Below, in pieces: positions 42,886 through 52,588 of a stretch of 56,902 nt of DNA; the stretch's first letter is position 1, and the number at the start of each line of letters is the position of its first letter. Made by a program: the position numbers and the translations under genes. The notes under the pieces were generated by a model. It saw nothing but the letters and a program-made list of their open reading frames with translations, had not been told where the DNA came from and made no database searches. Origin of the DNA: Clostridium grantii DSM 8605 (GTDB lineage Bacteria > Bacillota > Clostridia > Clostridiales > Clostridiaceae); contig NZ_FQXM01000024.1 of NCBI RefSeq assembly GCF_900129965.1, positions 1 to 56,902 on the forward strand, in the 5' to 3' direction.

Positions 42886-43219
42886 GAAACTTCCTCCAAG
42901 AATATTTAGCATAAGACTATTAATCCATAAAATTAATATAAAGTCAATAAAAGTTATGAGTATGCAATAAAAACTAATAGGTAGAAATACAGTTAAATGT
43001 ATAATAAAGCCAAGATATTTTAGAAGATTATACAATAAATAATTATGTTATGGAAAATTATTATTAATATAATAATTTTGTGATAAAATGAGATAGTATA
43101 AGGCTTGAAGGATTAATTGTGGTTTATTTTTCTAAAAAAGGTTAATAAAATAATTTTGTGGCTATAATAAAAATAAATGAAAAAACATATAATTAAGGAT
43201 TATTAAATGAGGTGAAGGC
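42886..43219. other. Divergent promoter gap, no gene seen
   Basis: 334 AT-rich bases between divergent genes. No ORF, strong hairpin or clear promoter box stood out; a short motif ATAATTTTGTG occurs twice (about 43071 and 43149). Confidence 0.4.
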
Positions 43220-46200
43220 ATGAACGAAATATTGAGTAAATATAAAGAAAGATTGATAAATTTAAGTGGAAGAAATCGAAGTTTAGTTAGCAAAACTTTG
43301 CCTAAAATTAGAGCTTTTGATTTGTTTAAGGTAGAAGAGTTTTCTCCAGGGTTCATGCAAAAGTTATTAAAGTTTATTATTCATAGACAATCAAAAGAAA
43401 TTAAAATTCTACCAGATTATACGGTTTATCATAGTGAAGCTATGTTGCAGTTGGAAAATAAATTATTAAATGAAGAAAAAGAAGAATTAGAAAAAGTTAA
43501 AGAAATAATAGAGATAGAAATGGCAAAAGAGCAAGAATTACATGAAGATAGCAAAACAGAATATAATAAAAAAGAAGAAAAACTAATTGAAATTAGAAAT
43601 AAATATGCAGAAAAATTAGAAATAGAAAAAGAAAAACTTAATGGGGAAAAAGAAAAATTAATAGAATACTCTCATTCATTAAGAGCTTTGCAGAGAGAAA
43701 TAAAAAGCATAATTAAAGAAACAGGTAGAAGTGAATTATATGTGGGTTATCCTTTTGTGGAAGGGAGTTTAAAAGATGGAACTTTTGTAAGAGCACCTTT
43801 ATTTATTTTTCCAGTGGATTTAATGAGAGATGGGGATAGCTATAAATTAAACAATAAAGATGAAAGCACCATTTTTCTTAACAAAGTACTTTTACTTGCA
43901 ATAGCTAAGCATAATGAGGTTAAAATTAATAATATAGAAACTGAATTTAATGAAATAAATGAAAATTTTATAGAGGATACATTAGAAATATTAAAAGAAA
44001 ATAATATAATTATTGAAAAAGATAACAGTGAATTAATTAAATTTAAGGAATATAAGAAAGAAAATATGCCAAGCTTTCAGCTAGGACAGTTAAAGCTTTC
44101 ATTCAATTTAATATTAGGTCAATTTCCTATAGCAAATTCAATTTATGCTGATTATGAAAATTTGCTTGCTATGGATACAAGTAATAAACTTCTACAAGAT
44201 TTATTAATAGCAACACCAAATGATGAAGAAAAATTATTACAAATAAACGAAGCTCATGGAAAACTATCTTTTAATGAAGAAGAAATTAATTTAGTTACCA
44301 ATTTAGATTATAGTCAAGAAAAAGCGGTTAGATTGACAAATAACATTGATAAATTAGTTATTTACGGGCCTCCAGGTACGGGTAAATCTCAGACTATAGC
44401 CAATATAATTTCCAATGCTTTAGCAAATAACAAAACAGTTTTAATGGTATCTCAAAAAAGAGCTGCCTTAGATGTAATTTATAATAGACTTGCTAAACTT
44501 AATACAAAAGCTTTGCTTATTCATGATACAGAGGGAGATAAAAAATCATTTTATAATGTGGTGGCTCAATCATTAGAAGTTCTTGGAGAGGATTATGAAG
44601 AATATGAAAAAAATATTTTGAGTATTTCCAAGGAAATAGATGAAAAAATTCAATATCTAGAATTACTAGCTTTGTCTTTACACAAAGAAAGAGTTTTTGG
44701 TTTAACTCTTCAAAGTATGTATGCTAAAACCAAGGCAATTAAAAATAGGGAAGATGAAAGATATTCATATTACGCAAGTTTTAGACAAAAAAATGTATTT
44801 AAAGATGTTGTGTATAATGAATTGAATGAAGCTATTGAAGGATTAAAAGAAAAAGAAATAAAAAGTTATAAAATTTACAAGGAATTATTAAGTAAAAATC
44901 CTTTTATAGATGATTTGGATTTGAATATGAATTTTATGGACATAGATGAATTATCAATAAAAGTTCAAAATATTATAGCACCAATAAAAGCCATTACAGA
45001 AAAAGCTAATACGGATGAAGCTATTTATCATAAATTAATGGATAATCTTAAGGATAATTGCTATGTATTAAGTGAGGAAAAATTAGAAGTTTTAGCTGAA
45101 AAAATAAATTTAGAAGCAAATAAAAATCTACTAGAACCCATTAATGATGGAAGATGGTGGAGTTTGAAATATTGGATGAATTATTCAGCTAACAAAAAAA
45201 TAGAAGAAGCAAATGAATTGGAATTTAGAAATAGGTTTATGCAAACAAAGGAAAGATTGATCAATTTATATAAAGATATAAAAATAGCTTTTGATGATAT
45301 TTTGATTGTAAAAAAAGCCTTAAACGAAAGAGTTTACAATATTGTAGTGGAAGATTTGCTTAAAGGAGAAGATTTAACAGAGTATTTCAATGATGTTATA
45401 AAAGCACTTTACGCCATTGAAGAATATAAAATTGAATTAAAAACCAGCAAAAACTTAACCAAGCTTCAAAGAAAAATCATGGAGTATGCTTTTGATTTGG
45501 AGGGGAATAACAATATTGATGATAAAACTAATAAAACGGAATTTGCAGTGAATAGTTTAATGGAATTTGTTATTCTTTATCATATTGGAGAAATAGAAAA
45601 AGAAGAAGAAGTGCAAAAAGCTGTGGAATTCTTATCTCAATATAAAGAACTTGTGGATAAAGTTAATGTAAATATTAAAACCAAAGAAGATATGGTGGAA
45701 CAACTTATATTAAACAAATGGAATAGTAATATTTCTTTAATTGAAGAAGAAAAATCTTTTAAAGAATTTAAAAGGCAAGCTAATAAAAAAAGAGCTTTGT
45801 GGCCAATTAGAAAATATATAGAAGAATATAGCCATATGATATTAAAAGTATTTCCATGCTTTTTAGCAAGCCCAGAAACAGTTTCGGAAATACTACCTTT
45901 AAAAGAAGAATTCTTTGATATTGTAATTTTTGATGAAGCTTCTCAAATGTATGTGGAAAATGCTATTCCAACAATATTTAGAGGCAAGCAAGTAATCATT
46001 GCAGGAGATGACAAACAACTTCGTCCAAATGGAACTTTTGCCAATAGATTTGTAGAAGAGGATGAGGAATACCAAGAGGAGATGTCAGCAGCATTAGAAG
46101 AAGAAAGTGTTCTTGATTTAGCAAAAATAAATTACAAGGGAATAAATTTAAGTTATCATTATCGTTCTAGTTTTGAAGAATTAATCAATTTTTCCAATTA

Positions 46201-47218
46201 TGCTTTTTATGAAGGAAGACTGAATATTTCGCCAAATGTAAATATTAATAGTGATTGTGGTGGCCCTATAGAAAGAATAAAAGTTGAAGGAAAATGGACA
46301 AATAGAGCAAATATTGAAGAAGCTCAAATTATAGTTGAAAATGTGGAAAGAATATTAAAGGAAAGAAAAAACAATGAAACTTTAGGAATAATAACCTTTA
46401 ATATCAATCAAAGAACTTGTATAGAAGATATGCTAGAAAAAAGAGCAAGAGAAAATCAAGAGTTTAAAGAATTATATACCAAAGAAATTGATAGAGTTGA
46501 AGATAACGAGGATGTAAGTTTATTTGTTAAAAACATAGAAAATGTACAAGGTGATGAAAGAGATGTAATTATTTTTTCGGTAGGTTATGGGAAAAATGAA
46601 GACAATAAAATTTCAGTAAACTTCGGTTCTTTATCCCAAGATGGTGGAGAAAACAGATTAAATGTTGCCATAAGTAGAGCAAAGAAAAAGATATATGTGG
46701 TAACCTCTGTAGAACCGGAAGAGCTTAAAGTTGAAAACACCAAAAATCTAGGGCCAAAATTATTTAAAAAATACTTACAATATGCAAGAGCAGTGTCTAA
46801 TAGTAACAAAGAAGAAGCTCAAAATATATTATTATCAGTATTGGATACAAAATCTAAAAATAAAGAAGATGTTCAATATAATAAGGATTTTGAATTAGAA
46901 GTTGGAAAAGCTTTAAAGAAAAAAGGGTATGAAGTTCACACAGAAGTAGGAGTATCCAGTTATAAAATTGATTTAGCTATTTATGATCCAATAAAATCAC
47001 AATATGTTTTGGGAATAGAATGTGATGGAGCAACCTACCGCAGCTTTAAATCAGCTAGAGAAAGAGATATTCATAGACAAAGATATTTTGAGGCTAGAGG
47101 ATGGAAGATGGCTAGGATATGGAGTTATGATTGGTGGAGCAATCCAGAAAAAGAAATTGAAAAGATATGTGATATAGTAAAAAAAATAGACGAAGAGTTA
47201 GCTGCAAAATTAGCTTGA
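43220..47218 (+). CDS. COG1112-type SF1 helicase with C-terminal nuclease domain, 1332 aa
   Basis: The N-terminus 'KERLINLSGRNRSL' resembles DUF4011-type helicase leaders. A Lys/Glu coiled coil follows (about residues 80-160). The SF1 helicase has Walker A 'IYGPPGTGKSQTIANII' (about residue 380) and, after a long helical insertion, 'VIFDEASQM' (about 900), 'AGDDKQLRP', 'LSYHYRSSFEELI', 'NVQGDERDVIIFSVGYG' and 'RLNVAISRAKKKIYV' (about 1150). The last 100 residues, 'GIECDGATYRSFKSARERDIHRQRYFEARGWKMARIWS', match the Vsr/MTES_1575 (REase-like) nuclease. GAGGTGAAGG precedes the ATG. Such fusions occur in phage-defence contexts, but the gene stands alone here, so defence is only inferred. Confidence 0.88.
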   Translation: MNEILSKYKERLINLSGRNRSLVSKTLPKIRAFDLFKVEEFSPGFMQKLLKFIIHRQSKEIKILPDYTVYHSEAMLQLENKLLNEEKEELEKVKEIIEIEMAKEQELHEDSKTEYNKKEEKLIEIRNKYAEKLEIEKEKLNGEKEKLIEYSHSLRALQREIKSIIKETGRSELYVGYPFVEGSLKDGTFVRAPLFIFPVDLMRDGDSYKLNNKDESTIFLNKVLLLAIAKHNEVKINNIETEFNEINENFIEDTLEILKENNIIIEKDNSELIKFKEYKKENMPSFQLGQLKLSFNLILGQFPIANSIYADYENLLAMDTSNKLLQDLLIATPNDEEKLLQINEAHGKLSFNEEEINLVTNLDYSQEKAVRLTNNIDKLVIYGPPGTGKSQTIANIISNALANNKTVLMVSQKRAALDVIYNRLAKLNTKALLIHDTEGDKKSFYNVVAQSLEVLGEDYEEYEKNILSISKEIDEKIQYLELLALSLHKERVFGLTLQSMYAKTKAIKNREDERYSYYASFRQKNVFKDVVYNELNEAIEGLKEKEIKSYKIYKELLSKNPFIDDLDLNMNFMDIDELSIKVQNIIAPIKAITEKANTDEAIYHKLMDNLKDNCYVLSEEKLEVLAEKINLEANKNLLEPINDGRWWSLKYWMNYSANKKIEEANELEFRNRFMQTKERLINLYKDIKIAFDDILIVKKALNERVYNIVVEDLLKGEDLTEYFNDVIKALYAIEEYKIELKTSKNLTKLQRKIMEYAFDLEGNNNIDDKTNKTEFAVNSLMEFVILYHIGEIEKEEEVQKAVEFLSQYKELVDKVNVNIKTKEDMVEQLILNKWNSNISLIEEEKSFKEFKRQANKKRALWPIRKYIEEYSHMILKVFPCFLASPETVSEILPLKEEFFDIVIFDEASQMYVENAIPTIFRGKQVIIAGDDKQLRPNGTFANRFVEEDEEYQEEMSAALEEESVLDLAKINYKGINLSYHYRSSFEELINFSNYAFYEGRLNISPNVNINSDCGGPIERIKVEGKWTNRANIEEAQIIVENVERILKERKNNETLGIITFNINQRTCIEDMLEKRARENQEFKELYTKEIDRVEDNEDVSLFVKNIENVQGDERDVIIFSVGYGKNEDNKISVNFGSLSQDGGENRLNVAISRAKKKIYVVTSVEPEELKVENTKNLGPKLFKKYLQYARAVSNSNKEEAQNILLSVLDTKSKNKEDVQYNKDFELEVGKALKKKGYEVHTEVGVSSYKIDLAIYDPIKSQYVLGIECDGATYRSFKSARERDIHRQRYFEARGWKMARIWSYDWWSNPEKEIEKICDIVKKIDEELAAKLA

Positions 47219-47227
47219 AATTAAAAA

Positions 47228-47272
47228 AATAATGGCAGTCACATAAGTTATAAATATGTGGCTGCCATTATT
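47228..47272. terminator. Strong bidirectional terminator
   Basis: An 18-bp stem (AATAATGGCAGTCACATA with TATGTGGCTGCCATTATT, one G-U, 9-base loop) lies 9 bases after the helicase stop and serves the convergent hemerythrin gene too. Confidence 0.85.
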
Positions 47273-47315
47273 ATAGGTATCCTAGCTAAACTATTAATTA
47301 TGAAATAAAAGTTTA

Positions 47316-47726
47316 TTATTCCATTTTTAAGTTTTTCTCTTTAAAAAATGTAGCATATTCTTTGTCCATTTTCATAATATGCACTAATAGCCATTCATTA
47401 CATTTATTAAGTACATTTAATAAAACAGTTAAATTTGCACCTTCTTCATTATATTGTTGGATGGCTTGTCTTATCTCTTCTGTAAATTTATCATGACTTC
47501 TTTTTTGCTCTTCATATTTAGGGTAATGATTATCAAGCAACAACTTTTCTTCATCTTTAAAATGTATTTGAGTGTATTTATAAAGAAAGATTAAAGTAGG
47601 TTCAATTTCATCTTTTCCTTTTCTTTGATTACAAGCTTCCATTAGTTTGTCAATTGTATCGAATAGTTTTTTATGTTGATTGTCAACAGCTAAGCTTCCT
47701 ACCGATATGTCATTTGTCCATTTCAT
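47316..47726 (-). CDS. Bacteriohemerythrin with one metal-ligand His replaced
   Basis: A 136-aa four-helix non-haem di-iron O2-binding protein. Ligands seen: His18 ('DNQHKKLF'), His55 and Glu59 ('IHFKDEEKL'), His78 ('RSHDKF'), His in 'LLVHIMKMDKEY' and the following Asp. The family's H-x-x-x-H pair on the third helix reads Q-K-R-S-H here, so Gln74 stands where a His ligand is expected. A truncated relative lies at 55377. GGGAGG precedes the ATG. Confidence 0.88.
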   Translation of the reverse strand: MKWTNDISVGSLAVDNQHKKLFDTIDKLMEACNQRKGKDEIEPTLIFLYKYTQIHFKDEEKLLLDNHYPKYEEQKRSHDKFTEEIRQAIQQYNEEGANLTVLLNVLNKCNEWLLVHIMKMDKEYATFFKEKNLKME

Positions 47727-47938
47727 GATTTATAATACCTCCCTATGGATTTTAGAAAAATTATTAAATAATAAAGTTTATTATCAAAACAAAATATAAT
47801 TATATTGTATCTTAGGATTTTAAAATGGTCAATTAAATTTAAAAATTATATAGTTGGGTATATTAACAAATTTATGGTTTGATTTATAATTTTTTTGACT
47901 TTGTGTAAATGAAAATATTTATTGATTTTTAGGGTTTT

Positions 47939-48913
47939 TTATTTTATTTCTGCAATTAAGCTATTAATATCTACTGTTTTAGTAAGCATTTCATTTTCAA
48001 CTAAAAAATCTTGAGTTTTCTCTAATTCTTTTATATCATTTTCAGAGATAGTAGGATCAAAATTATATAAGGCGTACATATTTTCAACTTGCTCTAGAGA
48101 AAGCTCAGTTTCAGTAGAAGTTAATTCAAAAGTCTCCTCAGGATTTTCTTTCATAAATTCAAGACTTTCAGCGTGAACTTTTAGGTATCTCTTAACTATG
48201 TCAGGATAAGTATTTATAAACTCACCACTAGCTGCTATTACTATGGTTGCATCTAATATACCTTCTCCAGTAGTAATAACATGAGCACCATTCTCTAAAA
48301 GATTATCAGTTGCCGAACCAGCCACAAGAACTGCATCTGCATTATCTGACAAAAGAGCAGATACTCCACTTGATATATCCATATTAATAAATTCCACATC
48401 ATCAATAGTTAAATCTTCTTTTACTAAAGCACCAATTAGCAATTGGTGAAGTATTGTACCTTTTGGCCCTACAATTTTTTTGCCTTTTAAATCTTTCATA
48501 CTTTTTATGTTTGGATCTTTAGCCATTATAGTAAAAGCTTTTGGAGCTCTGCTATAAACCCCAATTATTTTTATATCCACCCCATTAGCTGCAGCAAGAA
48601 TAACAGAAGTAGCACCTATAGCGTTACAAAAATCTAAAGAACCGCCTGCAACCGCTTCTGTCATTTTTGACCCTGATGTTATTTCAGGATAGTTGATTTC
48701 TATGCCATCGGATGAAAACTCATTTTCAAAAAGTTGTTTGTTTTTTTCTACAATGGAAGGTACATTTAAAGGAGCTTTTACATAAGAAATATTTATTTCT
48801 TTTGGTAGTTTGGTTTCATCGGATGTTGAAACCTGATTTTTGGAGCACCCAACAGAAGATAGTGTAAATAATAAAGTAGTTAGTAATACAAAACTTTTTT
48901 TAAAGAAATTCAT
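47939..48913 (-). CDS. SsuA/NMT1-like ABC substrate-binding lipoprotein
   Basis: 324 aa with a lipoprotein signal ending 'LSSVGC' (Cys23). The mature domain is of the nitrate/sulfonate/taurine type: 'ISYVKAPLNVPSIVEKNKQLFENEF', 'EAVAGGSLDFCNAIGATSVILAAANGVDIKIIGVYSRAPKAFTIMAKDPNIKSMKDLKGKKIVGPKGTILHQLL'. The ligand is not determined; sulfonates, taurine-like compounds or pyrimidine precursors are possible. Its start overlaps the end of the ATPase gene by 14 bases, with AAGGAGG upstream. Confidence 0.85.
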   Translation of the reverse strand: MNFFKKSFVLLTTLLFTLSSVGCSKNQVSTSDETKLPKEINISYVKAPLNVPSIVEKNKQLFENEFSSDGIEINYPEITSGSKMTEAVAGGSLDFCNAIGATSVILAAANGVDIKIIGVYSRAPKAFTIMAKDPNIKSMKDLKGKKIVGPKGTILHQLLIGALVKEDLTIDDVEFINMDISSGVSALLSDNADAVLVAGSATDNLLENGAHVITTGEGILDATIVIAASGEFINTYPDIVKRYLKVHAESLEFMKENPEETFELTSTETELSLEQVENMYALYNFDPTISENDIKELEKTQDFLVENEMLTKTVDINSLIAEIK

Positions 48914-49661
48914 TTTTTTCCTCCTTGGAAATATTATTAAAAATATTTAAAATATATTTTTTTAAGTTTAAAAACTGCGTACTGCTAGTATCTCTTAAAT
49001 AATCCATATGAATATCTACTACTTTTGTTAAAAGACCATTATCCATAACTACTATTTTTTGTCCCAAATAAATAGCTTCTTCCACATCATGAGTTACAAA
49101 TAGAATTGTTTTACCAGTTTTAAGAAAGATATTAACTAATTCATTCTGTAATTTTTGTCTATTAAAATAATCAAGAGCACTCAAAGGCTCATCCATTAAG
49201 ATAATTTCCGGATCATAACAAAGGGTTCTCCCTAAAGCCGTTCTTTGAGCCATTCCTCCTGATATTTGGGAAGGGTAGGCTTTTCTAAAATCATAAAGAC
49301 CAAGTAAGTTTAGATGTTCTGACACTATTTGTTTTACATAAGCTTTATCTTTATGATTTTGAAGAGAAAAAGCCATGTTTTGTTCAACGGTAAGCCAAGG
49401 CATAAGCCTAGGTTCTTGAAATACTATAGCGATTTTTGGTGATTTGTTTTTTTCAATATGAGTATACTCTATAGTTCCAGAAAAGTTTTTTTCTAAATCA
49501 CAAAGTATTTTTAACAAAGTACTTTTTCCACAACCACTTTTCCCAACTATAGTAACAAAACTTCCTGGCGAAACAGTTAAATCTACATTCTTTAGTGCAG
49601 TGATTTTTTTATTATCAATTTCATAGGTTTTAGATAAATTTTTAAGTACTAATCCAGCCAT
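48900..49661 (-). CDS. SsuB/TauB-like ABC ATPase
   Basis: 253 aa: Walker A 'GKSGCGKST', Q-loop 'VFQEPRLMPWLTVEQNM', signature 'ISGGMAQRTALGRTL' (SGGMAQR as in the Ssu/Tau group), Walker B 'EIILMDEPLSALD' and H-loop 'FVTHDVEEA'. It lies 1 base after the permease gene and overlaps the binding-protein gene. Confidence 0.92.
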   Translation of the reverse strand: MAGLVLKNLSKTYEIDNKKITALKNVDLTVSPGSFVTIVGKSGCGKSTLLKILCDLEKNFSGTIEYTHIEKNKSPKIAIVFQEPRLMPWLTVEQNMAFSLQNHKDKAYVKQIVSEHLNLLGLYDFRKAYPSQISGGMAQRTALGRTLCYDPEIILMDEPLSALDYFNRQKLQNELVNIFLKTGKTILFVTHDVEEAIYLGQKIVVMDNGLLTKVVDIHMDYLRDTSSTQFLNLKKYILNIFNNISKEEKNEFL

Positions 49662-49662
49662 A

Positions 49663-50412
49663 TTACAAATCCTTTCCGTAAGAAGTTAATATGTTTTTTG
49701 TTAATCTTATAAATAAATAATCTACCACATAGCCTAAAATCCCAATAGATAGTATACCTACTATTACTATATCTGGCCTAGAAAGTTGCTCCGCATCTAT
49801 TATCATATAGCCAATACCAGAAGAGGCGGCTACAAGTTCTGCACCCATTAAAGCTCTCCAACTGTAACCAAGCCCTAATTGTATTCCTGTTAAAATATAA
49901 GGTAATGCTTGTGGAAATATTATTTTTATAAATTTATCCCAGTCACTTAAATGAAATACCTGACCTACTTCTAAAAGTTTTTCATCGTAGTTCGTTACCC
50001 CTGTTAAAGTATTAGAGAAGATAGGAAAAAAAGTAGCTAAAATTATAATTACGATTTTAGAGGATTCACCAATACCAAGCCAAAGTATTAATAAAGGAAT
50101 AGTTGCTATTGGCGGTATATGACGCATAAATTCTAAAAATGGTTCCACATAAGGAAGGGCTTTTTTGCTTATTCCAAGAAAAATAGCTAAAGGGAATGCA
50201 ATAAAAAAAGTTATTATAAATCCAATCATAACCCGGTTTAAACTTACAATTAAGTTTATAATGAGTTTTCCAGACTTAAGAAGTTGTATAGTTGTTATTA
50301 ATATTGTTTTTGGAGATGGTATTATGTAGCTGCTAAAAATATTTAGCTTGGACACAATCATCCATACAAATATCAGTAATAGAGGCAATAAAAATCCTTT
50401 TAATTTTTTCAT
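49663..50412 (-). CDS. SsuC/TauC-like ABC permease
   Basis: 249 aa with six hydrophobic helices and the EAA-type loop ('LLEVGQVFHLSDWDKFIKIIFPQALPYILTGIQLGLGYSWRALMGAELVAASSGIGYMI'). It is first in the three-gene operon. GGGAAAGGAT lies before the ATG, 28 bases after a terminator-like hairpin, so expression probably depends on leader read-through. Confidence 0.92.
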   Translation of the reverse strand: MKKLKGFLLPLLLIFVWMIVSKLNIFSSYIIPSPKTILITTIQLLKSGKLIINLIVSLNRVMIGFIITFFIAFPLAIFLGISKKALPYVEPFLEFMRHIPPIATIPLLILWLGIGESSKIVIIILATFFPIFSNTLTGVTNYDEKLLEVGQVFHLSDWDKFIKIIFPQALPYILTGIQLGLGYSWRALMGAELVAASSGIGYMIIDAEQLSRPDIVIVGILSIGILGYVVDYLFIRLTKNILTSYGKDL

Positions 50413-50439
50413 ATTTATCCTTTCCCAGCAAAATAAAAA

Positions 50440-50461
50440 AACTTTCCTTTAAAGGAAAGTT
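50440..50461 (-). terminator. Attenuator hairpin before the SsuABC-like operon
   Basis: A perfect palindrome with arms AACTTTCCTTT and AAAGGAAAGTT. Read on the minus strand it is followed by TTTTTTATTTT. It precedes the ribosome binding site of the permease gene, so it would stop transcription ahead of the operon unless prevented. Confidence 0.75.
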
Positions 50462-50629
50462 AGTATTTACAAAAAAATCTAGTGCTTCTTTTTATTTTTT
50501 AAAAGCATAAGAATTATTATATATCTAATTTCCTTCCAGATTAGAGCATTCTTTTCTGTTAGATTTAGAATTTGATTATATTTTTAGAAACAAGTAGAAA
50601 AACAATTAAGTTTTAACATTTGAATCATC
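50462..50629 (-). promoter_or_regulatory. Long 5' leader of the SsuABC-like operon, possible riboswitch or attenuator
   Basis: About 170 bases from the predicted transcription start to the terminator. Visible pairings include TCTAAT/ATTAGA around TCTGGAAGGAA (about 50515-50545) and GCTTTT/AAAAGAAGC. A 14-codon ORF (50584-50628; M-I-Q-M-L-K-L-N-C-F-S-T-C-F) begins almost at the predicted start site and holds two Cys. I do not recognise a known riboswitch; no TPP, SAM, T-box or cobalamin signature is seen. Confidence 0.4.
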
Positions 50630-50635
50630 TTATTG

Positions 50636-50664
50636 ATTGTAGCAATCTTTTAAATAAGTGTCAA
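50636..50664 (-). promoter_or_regulatory. Sigma-A promoter of the SsuABC-like operon
   Basis: On the minus strand: TTGACA (50664-50659), 17-base spacer, TACAAT (50641-50636). This is close to consensus and about 225 bases before the first gene. Confidence 0.85.
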
Positions 50665-50719
50665 GAATAAGAGTACTTCATAATAGATCCAGGGTACAAT
50701 ATGGCAGTTAAATTTTTTG

Positions 50720-52315
50720 CTAATATTTTCTTAATTCTTCTTCAATTAAATATTTTTGGCTATTGTTTTTTAATTTAAATATGTTTACTTGACTCTTTAA
50801 TAGTTCTGCTTGGCTAGAAAGTTGTTCACTAGCAGAGGCGGTTTCTTCTGATGTTGCAGAAGTAGCTTGTACAATATTTGCTATTTGAGTAATTCCTTGA
50901 TTAACTTGAGCTACTCCAATTGCTTGTTCATTAGAAGCTATAGCTATATTTCCAACTAAATTACTTACTTTAGTCACACCATTTACAATCTTTTCAAGTG
51001 CTGTTGCAGTGGCATTAGCAATATTAGTACCACTATTAATTCTCTTAATAGAATTTTCTATCATATCGGTAGTTTCTTTTGCTGCATTTGCTGAACGAAC
51101 GGCAAGATTTCTAACCTCTTCAGCTACCACTGCAAATCCCTTTCCATGTTGTCCAGCTCTGGCTGCTTCAACCGCAGCATTTAAAGCTAATATATTTGTT
51201 TGAAAAGCAATATCATCAATAACTTTAATTATTTTAGAAATATTATTAGAAGAATCATTAATTCCATACATAGCTTCTAACATTTCTTTCATTTGTGAAT
51301 TACCTGTAGATGCATCTTCTTTTGCCATATCAGCAAGTCTTTTTGCTATATTAGCATTTTCAGCATTTAATTTAGTTTGAGATGCAATTTCTTCCATAGA
51401 AGCTGTTAATTCCTCAATGGAACTTGCTTGCTCGGTAGCACCTTGTGACAAAGATGTACTTGAATCTGATACTTGTTTAGAGCCGTAAGCAACTTGTTCT
51501 GAAGCAGAGCTTATATTGAGCATTACATCATTAACATTATTACTCATATAATTAAAAGCATTTGCTAACTGACCAATTTCATCTTTAGACTCTATATTTA
51601 AAGTAGTATTTAAATCTCCATCTGCAATTAAATTTGCAGAATTTAAAATTTTCTCAAGTGGTTTGCTTATGATAAACCTTGAGATAAAGATGCCAAGAAC
51701 AATTGCTAATAAAATACCTAGAATTATAATTATGATCATTTTTAGAGAAGCATTGGATGCAATCGACTTATCCTCTGTATTTTTTGCAGCTGCATCTTCA
51801 ACCTTCATAGATGCCAAAGAATCTAAAATTACTCTTTCAGCGTCTGCAGTAACTTTCATATCTCCTTTAATTAGTTCAAAAGCTTCATCATCTTTATTTT
51901 CTAAACATAATTGATGCAATTTATCAAGGTTTGCACCAAATGCAATATGTGCATCAGTAAACATATCAAAAATATTTTGCTCTTTTTCAGAGAAGATAGT
52001 TTTTTCATATTCTGTAGACAATGTATTTAACTCTTCAAGAAGAGTAGTAATATCATCATATCTTGCATTTATAACACTTAAATCATCTTCTAAAATCATT
52101 TCTCTTGAGTTCACCCTAATTATTTGAAATGATTTAGCCATTTGTCCAGAAGTTTCTACAGGGACTGTCATATATTCATACATTGTAGTACTATTTTCCG
52201 ATAGGGTATACATTTGAAACAAGCCGATTAATCCAACTATCCCGGCAATCATAGCTACTAAAACAAAGGCACTAATAAGTTTAATTGAAATTTTTAAATT
52301 TTTGAACCATTTCAT
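50720..52315 (-). CDS. Methyl-accepting chemotaxis protein
   Basis: 531 aa: transmembrane helix about 12-33, a four-helix-bundle ligand domain of about 150 residues, transmembrane helix about 190-212, HAMP ('PLEKILNSANLIADGDLNTTL') and a signalling domain with the conserved tip 'IDDIAFQTNILALNAAVEAARAGQHGKGFAVVAEEVRNLAVRSANAAKET'. It has no C-terminal CheR-binding pentapeptide. GGAGGAAGAAAAG precedes the ATG. It stands as a single gene; the ligand is unknown. Confidence 0.93.
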   Translation of the reverse strand: MKWFKNLKISIKLISAFVLVAMIAGIVGLIGLFQMYTLSENSTTMYEYMTVPVETSGQMAKSFQIIRVNSREMILEDDLSVINARYDDITTLLEELNTLSTEYEKTIFSEKEQNIFDMFTDAHIAFGANLDKLHQLCLENKDDEAFELIKGDMKVTADAERVILDSLASMKVEDAAAKNTEDKSIASNASLKMIIIIILGILLAIVLGIFISRFIISKPLEKILNSANLIADGDLNTTLNIESKDEIGQLANAFNYMSNNVNDVMLNISSASEQVAYGSKQVSDSSTSLSQGATEQASSIEELTASMEEIASQTKLNAENANIAKRLADMAKEDASTGNSQMKEMLEAMYGINDSSNNISKIIKVIDDIAFQTNILALNAAVEAARAGQHGKGFAVVAEEVRNLAVRSANAAKETTDMIENSIKRINSGTNIANATATALEKIVNGVTKVSNLVGNIAIASNEQAIGVAQVNQGITQIANIVQATSATSEETASASEQLSSQAELLKSQVNIFKLKNNSQKYLIEEELRKY

Positions 52316-52588
52316 CTTTTCTTCCTCCAGAGTATTTTATAATAGCAGATTTGCTATTTCATCTTTTGTAAATTTTTTTAACTAGAATAAGCATTATATA
52401 TTATTCTAATTCGCTATGTATTCAATACAAACATTTATATGTATACATAATTTTACTGACGGTATATATAATATCATTTTTTGGTATTGAAAGCTATATT
52501 TTCAACAAAAATTTATAATAAATCCAATAGTTTAGAATATTACGTTAATTGTGTAATTAATTTTAACAAAAAATAAATAGAAAATATC

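Noticed and set aside
50462..50629. TPP, SAM or T-box leader before the SsuABC-like operon
   Set aside because: None of the conserved boxes (CUGAGA, the SAM kink-turn core, the T-box GGGTGG) is present.
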